Of a DNA stretch of 5,756 nucleotides, positions 1 to 5,756 are shown piece after piece. Positions within the stretch are counted from its first letter, which is position 1, and each line of letters begins with the position of its first letter. The notes beneath the pieces are model-generated. The model had not been told where the DNA came from. It searched no databases and saw only the letters and a program-made list of their open reading frames with translations. The translations under genes and the position numbers were made by a program. Source of the stretch: UBA1413 sp964349885 (GTDB lineage: Bacteria > Bacteroidota > Bacteroidia > Bacteroidales > Prolixibacteraceae); assembly GCA_964349885.1 (NCBI GenBank), contig CAYGIQ010000165.1, positions 1-5,756 on the forward strand, written 5' to 3'.

Positions 1-1791
1 CTATTTGGTGCCACCTATATGGTGGTGTCGCCCGAACACCCTTTGCTGGATGTTTTGGTAACCAGCGACAGACGCGATGAGGTTGCAATTTACAAGCATC
101 AGGCTTCGCTTAAATCGGATCTCGACCGGACAGAGCTGGCCAAAGAGAAAACCGGTGTTTTTACGGGTCGGTTCGCAGTGAACCCGGTTACCGGGAAGCC
201 TATTCCAATCTGGATGGCCGATTATGTTTTATTGGGCTACGGTACCGGAGCCATAATGGCTGTGCCCGGTCACGATACACGTGACTTTGAATTTGCACAA
301 AAGTTTGAATTGCCGGTAGTTTGTATTCTGGATCCAAAAACTGCTCCATCTGATTTGCGCGAGAAAGTGTTGAGCGGTATGGCATGCTGGACAGACGACG
401 GGCTGTATATTCACTCTTCCAACGCTTTGCTTGGATTCGATATCAATGGAATGACCAAACAGGAGGGAATCTCAACTGTAATTGGGTGGCTCGAGCAGCA
501 TGGGATGGGGGCTTCCACAATAAATTATCGTATAAGGGATTGGCTGTTTAGCCGCCAACGCTATTGGGGAGAACCTTTTCCGGTTATTCATTGGGATGAT
601 GGCAGCATCACCCTCGATGAATCGTTGCCAGTAAACCTTCCTGAACTTGAAAAATTTGAACCTGGAGTAGGAGGCGAGTCGCCCCTTGCCAACGCAGGCA
701 ACTGGCTTGAGGTTACGGGTCCAAATGGAGAAAGGGGACGTCGCGAAACCAATACCATGCCGCAGTGGGCTGGTTCATGCTGGTATTATCTGAGGTATAT
801 CGATCCAAAGAATGATGAGGCTATTTTTGATGCTGCACTCGAAAACTACTGGATGCCAGTAGACTTGTACATAGGGGGTGCCGAACATGCAGTCCTGCAC
901 CTACTCTACAGCCGATTTTGGCACAAGGTGTTGTTCGACTTGGGGATTGTATCTACCGACGAACCTTTTACTAAACTCTACAATCAGGGAATGATTCTCG
1001 CTTTTGCTTACGAAACCGCAACAGGAGGCAAAGTATCTTCAGATTTGGTGGAGGAGCGCGATGGAAAATATTTTCAAAAGGAAACCGGCGTTGAACTCAA
1101 ACAGATTGTTGCCAAAATGTCGAAATCGCTCAAGAATGTCGTAAATCCTGATGACGTAGTTGAGCGTTATGGTGCCGATGCCCTTCGTTTGTACGAAATG
1201 TTTATGGGCCCCCTTGATGAAAGAAAACCTTGGTCGGACAATGGTGTTAAGGGCGTATTTAATTTTCTTGGGAGGGTGAATCGGTTCTTTTTGGACACTG
1301 CCAATATTGTTGCCGGACAGGAAGAGCCCGAAACAGAGAAGGCCCTTCATCTGGCCATAAAAAAGGTTACCAGTGATATTGAAAGCCTTAAGTTCAATAC
1401 GGCCATATCGGCTTTGATGGTATTTAACAACCATGCCTTAAAGCAGGGAAAAGTAACTGTGGAAACAGCACGGACATTTGCCCGATTGATTTCACCCTTT
1501 GCACCCCATCTTGGCGAAGAGTTGTGGCTTCAATATGGGGGTAAGGAGAGCCTTGCCAATGAGCCATGGCCCGAAGCAGATGAGACGCTGCTGACAGAGG
1601 CAACCATTGAATATCCGGTTTCATTTAATGGAAAGATGCGGTTCAAACTCTCTTTGTCATCCGACAGTACGGTTCAGGAAATCGAGCAGGCAGTATTGGA
1701 ATACGATAAAACCCAACACTACCTCGAAGGCAAACAGGTGCGTAAGGTTGTGGTCGTTCCTGGGAAAATCATCAATGTTGTATGCTCTTAA
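1..1791 (+). CDS. leuS: Leucine--tRNA ligase (LeuRS), 3' part, truncated by the left window edge
   Basis: Cytoplasmic class Ia aminoacyl-tRNA synthetase that charges tRNA-Leu with leucine. The reading frame is open from base 1, so the ATG at 19 is internal. The first visible residues, LFGATYMVVSPEHPLL, belong to the CP1 editing domain just after its usual threonine-rich motif. In visible residues (1-596), the order is: editing core GTGAIMAVPGHDTRD at about 81-95, with the Asp residues expected to bind the misacylated amino acid; catalytic-core stretch RDWLFSRQRYWG from 179; MPQWAGSCWYY from 253; YIGGAEHAVLHLLYSRFWH near 290; KMSKS, the ATP-binding signature, at 372-376 (bases 1114-1128); helical anticodon-binding domain at about 405-530; and the C-terminal domain at about 533-596 with NGKMRFK. 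I estimate that 320-350 N-terminal residues are missing, including the HIGH motif. No frameshift or lost signature is seen in the visible part, and the call is very secure. Confidence 0.98.
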   Translation, partial: LFGATYMVVSPEHPLLDVLVTSDRRDEVAIYKHQASLKSDLDRTELAKEKTGVFTGRFAVNPVTGKPIPIWMADYVLLGYGTGAIMAVPGHDTRDFEFAQKFELPVVCILDPKTAPSDLREKVLSGMACWTDDGLYIHSSNALLGFDINGMTKQEGISTVIGWLEQHGMGASTINYRIRDWLFSRQRYWGEPFPVIHWDDGSITLDESLPVNLPELEKFEPGVGGESPLANAGNWLEVTGPNGERGRRETNTMPQWAGSCWYYLRYIDPKNDEAIFDAALENYWMPVDLYIGGAEHAVLHLLYSRFWHKVLFDLGIVSTDEPFTKLYNQGMILAFAYETATGGKVSSDLVEERDGKYFQKETGVELKQIVAKMSKSLKNVVNPDDVVERYGADALRLYEMFMGPLDERKPWSDNGVKGVFNFLGRVNRFFLDTANIVAGQEEPETEKALHLAIKKVTSDIESLKFNTAISALMVFNNHALKQGKVTVETARTFARLISPFAPHLGEELWLQYGGKESLANEPWPEADETLLTEATIEYPVSFNGKMRFKLSLSSDSTVQEIEQAVLEYDKTQHYLEGKQVRKVVVVPGKIINVVCS

Positions 1792-1849
1792 TCAATGCAC
1801 AATCCAGTATATATCCTTTTTTGAATATGAAACCATCTGCACAAATGTT

Positions 1850-2716
1850 ATGAAGGAAACTTTGCGACGTAAGCTGCTTAATATTGAGGATTACCTGACC
1901 ATTACTTTTGGGTTGGTTTTGTTTTCGCTGGCATGGACGCTCTTCATCATTCCGGCCGAAATTACCGGCGGGGGTGTAAGTGGTATTGGTGCAGTAATAT
2001 TTTATGCCACAGGAGTTCCGGTTGGGGTAACCTATTTTTTGGTCAACATTGTACTGGTTGTTGTGGCCATAAGGGTTCTTGGGGCAAGTTTTGGCATACG
2101 AACCATTTACAGTATGGCGGTGGTTTCGCTGGTGCTTACTTTTACCCAGGAAATTGTCAGTGAGCCGTTGGTCGACGATGTTTTTCTTTCAGCTGTGTTG
2201 GGAGGAATATTATCGGGTGTTGGATTGGGTTTGGTTTTTTCAAAAGGGGGCAGCACGGGCGGCACCGATATCATTGCTGCCATCATTATCAAGTACCGTA
2301 ACATTAGTCCCGGTCGTGTTATCATGTATTGCGATGTAATAATCATCGCCTCCTCTTTTTTTGTGCTCAATTCTGTCGAAAATATGGTGTATGGATACGT
2401 CACAATGGGGGTGGTTTCTTATTCGCTCGACGCTGTGCTCAGCGGTGCCAACCGGTCGGCCCAGATGTTTATTTTTTCGCGTAAGCACGAGGAGATTGCC
2501 AACTTTATCAATCAGCAGCATTACCGGGGAGTTACCATCCTCGATGGAACTGGCTGGTACACCAAGGAGCCTGTTAAGGTAGTGGTGTCGGTAGTCCGTA
2601 AACGGGAAACAGGTCCTATTTTCAGGAAGATAAAGGAGATCGACCCCAACGCATTTATATCCATGGGAAGTGTGATGGGGGTATATGGTGAAGGCTTTGA
2701 GAAACTTAAGTTGTAA
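1850..2716 (+). CDS. YitT family membrane protein with C-terminal DUF2179 domain
   Basis: A 288-residue integral membrane protein of the YitT family (YitT_membrane plus DUF2179). The biochemical role of this family is not firmly established. Five to six hydrophobic segments are visible, at about 15-33, 44-56, 59-77, 86-100, 113-130 and 158-197. The family hallmark SKGGSTGGTDI lies at 131-141, after the fifth segment. A soluble alpha/beta tail follows at about 204-285, with RGVTILDGTGWYT and EIDPNAFISMGSVMGVYGEG, typical of DUF2179. The frame is open back to 1607 inside leuS, but the ATG at 1850 gives the usual short charged N-terminus (MKETLRRKLL) before the first helix. An in-frame ATG at 1775 would overlap the leuS end and add 25 unconvincing residues. 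No Shine-Dalgarno sequence precedes the start. The gene begins 58 bp after leuS on the same strand, with no clear promoter or terminator between, so co-transcription is likely. Family assignment is secure, but transported substrate or signal is unknown. Confidence 0.93.
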   Translation: MKETLRRKLLNIEDYLTITFGLVLFSLAWTLFIIPAEITGGGVSGIGAVIFYATGVPVGVTYFLVNIVLVVVAIRVLGASFGIRTIYSMAVVSLVLTFTQEIVSEPLVDDVFLSAVLGGILSGVGLGLVFSKGGSTGGTDIIAAIIIKYRNISPGRVIMYCDVIIIASSFFVLNSVENMVYGYVTMGVVSYSLDAVLSGANRSAQMFIFSRKHEEIANFINQQHYRGVTILDGTGWYTKEPVKVVVSVVRKRETGPIFRKIKEIDPNAFISMGSVMGVYGEGFEKLKL

Positions 2717-2946
2717 AGCCGATAGCGAACTGCGTACAGAATGATTTTTCTGGAAATTATTGCTTGGAGATTGTTATATTGCATCCCCGCCGAATATAAG
2801 TTTGGTGGTTTTTGTTTTAAAGATCCGTAGCATCGTTTGCCCGGAGGTTAAATACAATGACAGGATTAAATATTGGTAGATGAAGTACCGGGCAGGTTCT
2901 GCATCGGTCGTTTGTGGAAGATGCCAATTTAAGTAAATAGATATTA
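2717..2946 (+). other. 230-bp intergenic leader between the YitT gene and the M23 peptidase gene
   Basis: This is the longest gene-free stretch in the window. It holds a candidate Bacteroidota -7 box (TAAGTTTG at 2797-2804) and two overlapping mini-ORFs at 2857-2883 (8 residues) and 2880-2936 (18 residues), described under findings. I see no convincing rho-independent terminator after the YitT gene: the only nearby inverted repeat (CAGAA at 2737-2741 with TTCTG at 2748-2752) is too short. No tRNA and no recognised riboswitch fold is visible. A shadow frame on the minus strand crosses the region but has no family-like features. Confidence 0.6.
2797..2804 (+). promoter_or_regulatory. Candidate Bacteroidota -7 promoter element (TAAGTTTG) for the M23 gene
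   Basis: TAAGTTTG matches the Bacteroidota primary sigma factor -7 consensus TAnnTTTG exactly. The -33 side is weak. TTG triplets occur at 2771-2773 and 2779-2781, giving spacers of 23 and 15 bp instead of about 19-21, and only TTA sits at a 20-bp spacing (2774-2776). If it is used, transcription would start near 2810 and leave a 5' leader of roughly 135 nt before the ATG at 2947. An 8-base pattern with two free positions arises easily by chance, so this is a candidate resting on its motif and intergenic position. Confidence 0.3.
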
Positions 2947-4203
2947 ATGAAATATTGGGCTGAGATACTGCTGGTTTTTTTTGCGATTGTTGCGTTTTCC
3001 ATCACCTATGTGGAACGATTTGAAGAGATTATTTTTGACGAACCGCTCGAAGAAATTCCAGTTCCCGAGCTCCGGTTTGGTCTTCCAGTCGATTCGTTCG
3101 AGATTGTGGAGGGGAAAATAAGGCCCAATCAAAATTTGGGCGACTTGCTTACCCAATATGGTGTAAATATGGCAACGATCGATCAGCTTGCCAGAAACTC
3201 TAAAGAGACCTTCGATGTGCGCAGATTGAGAAGTGGGCATAATTACTATCTGTTTCTAGACCTCGATTCGCTGCGTACTGCACGCTATTTGGTTTATGAA
3301 AACAATCGGATTGACTATGTTTTGTTTGATTTGACCGAGTCGCTGTCGAGCACTATTGGGCAGCGGGCCGTTGAGGTTCTTCAGAAAAATGCATGGGGAG
3401 AAATCCGGTCATCGCTTTGGAATACGATGATTGAGAACAACCTCAATCCCGTTTTGGCAATTGAGTTGTCTGAAATATTTGCCTGGTCGATCGACTTTTT
3501 CGGCATACAGCGTGGCGACCGCTTCAGGGTGGTTTACGAGGAGCAGTTTGTGGATAGTGTATCGGTAGGAATTGGACCGGTGCATGCCGTAGAATTTAAG
3601 CACAATGGGAAAACCTATTTTGCTTATCGGTTCTACCAAGACGAACGTTTTGAGTATTTTGACGAAACCGGGCAAAGTCTGAGAAAGGCCTTTCTCAAAG
3701 CTCCTCTCAAATTTTCCCGGGTCAGTTCTCATTTCTCACATAGCAGAATGCATCCCATTTTAAAGATCCGACGGCCCCATCATGGTGTTGATTACGCTGC
3801 ACCTTCGGGTACTCCGGTATATTCCATAGGCGATGGTGTTGTTCAGGAGCGTGCCTATCAGGCGGGTGGAGCTGGGAACTATGTCCGCATTAAACACAAT
3901 GCTGTTTATACAACGGTGTATATGCACCTCCAAGGATTTGGACCTGGAATCAACCGCGGAGGAAGGGTGAGCCAGGGGCAGGTTATCGGCTATGTAGGGT
4001 CTACTGGATTGTCGACCGGCCCACATCTCGATTTTAGGGTATACAAAAACGGTTCTCCCGTTGATCCGCTTCGCATTGAGGCTCCGCCTGTGGAGCCGGT
4101 TTCCAACGAAAACCTGATGGTTTATACCCAACAGCGCGACTCATTGGCGTTGCTCTTGCAGTCGATTTTCTGGGATCAACCAATTGCGAAAGCCGAAAAT
4201 TGA
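2947..4203 (+). CDS. Membrane-anchored M23 family peptidoglycan peptidase, MepM/Csd3-like, with HxD variant active site
   Basis: A 418-residue protein with one hydrophobic segment at about 5-22 and no lipobox Cys, so probably a signal anchor or uncleaved signal holding it in the inner membrane facing the periplasm. A LysM-like/OapA-like region follows at about 52-130 (VEGKIRPNQNLGDLL). A Csd3/MepM-type second domain is at about 135-245, with GEIRSSLWN, FAWSIDFFGIQRGDRF and VVYEEQF. The M23 (LytM) domain is at about 250-378. Its HxxxD zinc motif is HHGVD (H278, D282; bases 3778-3792), and the catalytic His of YMHL is H327. The usual HxH is HLD (H360, D362; bases 4024-4032), so a normal zinc-ligand His is Asp. 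Close homologues cleave peptidoglycan cross-links to allow wall growth. Whether this one is active is inferred. The ATG at 2947 has no Shine-Dalgarno sequence but directly precedes the hydrophobic segment. The gene ends 7 bp from the convergent CDF gene. Confidence 0.93.
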   Translation: MKYWAEILLVFFAIVAFSITYVERFEEIIFDEPLEEIPVPELRFGLPVDSFEIVEGKIRPNQNLGDLLTQYGVNMATIDQLARNSKETFDVRRLRSGHNYYLFLDLDSLRTARYLVYENNRIDYVLFDLTESLSSTIGQRAVEVLQKNAWGEIRSSLWNTMIENNLNPVLAIELSEIFAWSIDFFGIQRGDRFRVVYEEQFVDSVSVGIGPVHAVEFKHNGKTYFAYRFYQDERFEYFDETGQSLRKAFLKAPLKFSRVSSHFSHSRMHPILKIRRPHHGVDYAAPSGTPVYSIGDGVVQERAYQAGGAGNYVRIKHNAVYTTVYMHLQGFGPGINRGGRVSQGQVIGYVGSTGLSTGPHLDFRVYKNGSPVDPLRIEAPPVEPVSNENLMVYTQQRDSLALLLQSIFWDQPIAKAEN

Positions 4204-4221
4204 TTGGGTTTTACAACGGCT
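4191..4221. terminator. Weak inverted repeat across the convergent gene ends, possible bidirectional terminator
   Basis: AGCCGAAAA (4191-4199) can pair with TTTT (4209-4212) and CGGCT (4217-4221), with a four-base bulge (ACAA, 4213-4216) on one side and a 9-base loop. It covers both stop codons. On the minus-strand transcript it is followed by only three U residues, and on the plus strand by none. It is therefore far from a classic rho-independent terminator. Its position between convergent genes is the main argument for it. Confidence 0.18.
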
Positions 4222-5083
4222 CAGGATGGACCGTAGCGATGTAGCCAAAATCGGTTAAAATGGCTTTTTCGATGGAGCTGCAAATGTCGTGAGCATCCTG
4301 AAGTGACATCTGCGGTGGAAGTTTTATGTGGCAGCTTAATTCGATATGATCGCCATAGGTATGCAGATGTATATGGTGCATATTTACTTGCAGAGGCGTT
4401 GCCTTCTCGGCACAACGAATGAGTGCTGCGATATCTTCCTCCGATGGTTTAACTCCCATAAGTGTTTTTACCTCTTTGCTAAGAATTTCGTAGCTAGCAT
4501 AGGCAATCATTGCAGCAACCATAACACTCAGAAGTGCATCGGTCCACCAGAATGATCGACCAACCAATAACCCCACCAGAATCAAAACCGACGAGAGTGC
4601 ATCGGTACGGTGATGCCATCCGTCGGCCTTAAGAATAGAAGATTTTGTTCGTCTGGCAGCATAGAAGGCAAATTGTGCCATGCCCTCTTTAATAAGAATT
4701 GAAGCAATCGTGACGATCCAGGCCATCTGATTGTATACGGTAGCTTCGCGGTTTCCGATTTTAACGGTAGCCTGAAGCATGAAGTCGAAAGCTATAATTG
4801 CTAAAAGAACCCCTATGACTATGGCAGTTATATGCTCGATTCTGCCGTGTCCGAAGGGGTGATTTTCATCGGCAGGTTTTCTCGACATTGAACCACCAAT
4901 CAGCACCATTATAGAGGAAACGGAGTCTGTTAATGTGTGCCATGCGTCGGCAATCAATGCAAGAGACCCGGTAGAAATACCAGCCCAATATTTAGCTCCA
5001 AAAAGCAAGGTGTTGAGAAGGACAGACGACCATCCTTCGATTCGAAAAAATTTTTGCTTCAGATCGGCTTTTCCCTTATCCAT
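4211..5083 (-). CDS. Cation diffusion facilitator (CDF) family divalent metal exporter, probably Zn2+
   Basis: A 290-residue inner-membrane antiporter that would export Zn2+ or a related divalent cation in exchange for protons. Six hydrophobic segments are visible at about 18-37, 40-63, 84-106, 118-140, 148-175 and 179-199, followed by a cytoplasmic metal-binding domain at about 205-290. The transport site reads HTLTD in segment 2 (H49, D53) and HHRTD in segment 5 (H157, D161), the HxxxD pair typical of zinc-type CDFs such as ZitB and unlike the DxxxD of YiiP segment 2. The segment 2-3 loop keeps ADENHPFGHG (D72, H75, H79), matching YiiP site B. The tail has a His-rich MHHIHLHTYGDH, H252, DAHD (H265) and VHPEP (H286, E288), matching the YiiP dimer-site positions. 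The gene starts 46 bp after rnc on the same strand with no terminator between, suggesting co-transcription. No Shine-Dalgarno sequence precedes it. Family is secure; metal specificity is inferred. Confidence 0.95.
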   Translation of the reverse strand: MDKGKADLKQKFFRIEGWSSVLLNTLLFGAKYWAGISTGSLALIADAWHTLTDSVSSIMVLIGGSMSRKPADENHPFGHGRIEHITAIVIGVLLAIIAFDFMLQATVKIGNREATVYNQMAWIVTIASILIKEGMAQFAFYAARRTKSSILKADGWHHRTDALSSVLILVGLLVGRSFWWTDALLSVMVAAMIAYASYEILSKEVKTLMGVKPSEEDIAALIRCAEKATPLQVNMHHIHLHTYGDHIELSCHIKLPPQMSLQDAHDICSSIEKAILTDFGYIATVHPEPL

Positions 5084-5129
5084 GTTGGAACTTTATGCCA
5101 GCTAAGCTGCCGTTGAAGAGCGGGTTGAA

Positions 5130-5756
5130 TTATTCGATTTTGATTTCCATTCGGAGAAGGCTCTCTCGAGCGGCATTCTGCTGAGCCTCCTTTTTTGAGT
5201 TTCCAAAACCTTTGCCTGCCTCCTTTTGGTCGATCTTAACCGTACAGATGAATTTAGGTTGTTTGGATCCATTGGGGTACTCCTCGAGGGTTTCAAAATG
5301 GACTTCGTGTCTGTTCTTTTGCCCCCATTCAATGAGTTTGCTTTTGAAGTTGGCATCGTTTTGTTCTAAAGCATACAAATCTACATATTTTGGGATAATT
5401 CTTTTAATGATAAAGAATTTTGCAGACTGAAATCCCCTATCCAGATAGATGGCTCCAATCAAGGCCTCTAATGCATCTCCATAAATGTGGCTTTTGTCGA
5501 TTGCATTGGTGGCATTGGATTCTATGAACAGGTTCAATCCCATTTCGTAGGTAAGACTGGTTAAGATGGATCGGTTAACCAACTTTGATCGCATTTTGGT
5601 AAGAAATCCTTCATCTTCGTTGGGAAACCGATTGTAGAGGAAGTCTGCGATTACAGCCCCAAGAATCGCATCTCCCAAATATTCGAGCCTTTCGTTGTTG
5701 ACTACATTCTTTTGAGAGTCTTGTTTTGATGCTGAGCGGTGGGTGAATGCAATATC
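5130..5756 (-). CDS. rnc: Ribonuclease III, N-terminus truncated by the right window edge
   Basis: A double-stranded-RNA endonuclease that processes rRNA precursors and other structured RNAs in the cytoplasm. The frame is open through base 5756, so the start lies outside; 208 residues are visible and roughly 30-40 are missing. Visible residues begin DIAFTHRSA. The family signature NERLEYLGDAIL follows, with the metal-binding residues E22 and D29 (equivalent to E. coli E38 and D45). The second acidic pair is in GDALEALIGAIYLD (D94, E97; equivalent to D114 and E117). All four catalytic acids are thus present. A linker with NFKSKLIEWGQKN leads into a C-terminal dsRNA-binding domain at about 136-203, containing GKGFGNSKKEAQQNAA. 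In many Bacteroidota rnc follows acpP and fabF, so those genes may lie just beyond the right edge; this is recalled context, not seen here. The CDF gene follows 46 bp downstream. Confidence 0.97.
   Translation of the reverse strand, partial: DIAFTHRSASKQDSQKNVVNNERLEYLGDAILGAVIADFLYNRFPNEDEGFLTKMRSKLVNRSILTSLTYEMGLNLFIESNATNAIDKSHIYGDALEALIGAIYLDRGFQSAKFFIIKRIIPKYVDLYALEQNDANFKSKLIEWGQKNRHEVHFETLEEYPNGSKQPKFICTVKIDQKEAGKGFGNSKKEAQQNAARESLLRMEIKIE

Noticed and set aside
1039..1434. Open minus-strand frame of 131 codons opposite leuS
   Set aside because: It is a shadow of the leuS reading frame. It has no recognisable family features, and leuS itself is fully conserved across the same bases.
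1607..1849. Upstream extension of the YitT frame into leuS (start at 1607 or ATG at 1775)
   Set aside because: The extension would overlap well-conserved leuS codons and adds residues unlike the family. The ATG at 1850 gives a normal YitT N-terminus and length.
2737..2752. Inverted repeat CAGAA/TTCTG shortly after the YitT stop, considered as a terminator
   Set aside because: The stem has five base pairs with few GC pairs and no T run follows it.
2815..2827. Thirteen-base exact direct repeat TTTTAAAGATCCG, also at 3758-3770
   Set aside because: One copy is intergenic and the other lies inside the M23 coding sequence. A 13-base match is near chance expectation for a window of this size, and no further copies or flanking similarity are seen.
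3409..4131. Open minus-strand frames opposite the M23 gene (3409-3732 and 3760-4131)
   Set aside because: They lie antisense to well-conserved M23 domain codons and encode no recognisable domain.
5099..5109. Small palindrome CAGCTAAGCTG between rnc and the CDF gene
   Set aside because: The stem is only 4-5 bp with a minimal loop and no T tract follows on the minus strand, so it does not qualify as a terminator. It could be an operator half-site pair, but nothing else supports that.
5102..5356. 84-codon minus-strand frame overlapping the rnc 3' end
   Set aside because: It lies in another frame within the dsRNA-binding domain of rnc and has low-complexity Ser/Arg/Lys-rich composition typical of a frame-shifted shadow.

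Overview
The window is a compact stretch of chromosome, most likely from a member of the Bacteroidota. That placement rests on four things. The LeuRS C-terminus has a Bacteroidota-like sequence (NGKMRFK). None of the three visible start codons has a Shine-Dalgarno sequence, and each is preceded by AT-rich DNA instead. One intergenic region contains a Bacteroidota-type -7 box (TAAGTTTG). The family variants of the M23 peptidase and YitT protein also fit. Genus or species cannot be named from this sequence.

Layout. Three genes lie on the plus strand: the 3' two thirds of leuS (leucyl-tRNA synthetase, cut by the left edge), a complete YitT/DUF2179 membrane protein 58 bp later, then, after a 230-bp gap, a complete membrane-anchored MepM/Csd3-like M23 peptidase. 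Two genes lie on the minus strand: rnc (ribonuclease III, its N-terminus cut by the right edge) and, 46 bp downstream of it, a complete cation diffusion facilitator (CDF) transporter. The two blocks converge, with the stop codons of the peptidase and transporter genes only 7 bp apart.

How the genes work together. They do not form one evident pathway. LeuRS and RNase III are housekeeping enzymes of translation and RNA processing. The M23 protein probably acts on peptidoglycan in the periplasm. The CDF protein probably exports Zn2+ or a similar divalent metal. The YitT protein has no firmly established role. leuS with yitT and rnc with the CDF gene look like short co-transcribed pairs. The peptidase gene probably has its own promoter.

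No mobile element, CRISPR array, tRNA, rRNA, toxin-antitoxin pair or defence gene is visible, and no stretch over 300 bp lacks a gene. I see no convincing undescribed system. The most notable point is that the second His of the M23 HxH motif is replaced by Asp (HLD). Smaller points are two overlapping mini-ORFs in the leader of the peptidase gene and the very tight convergent junction.
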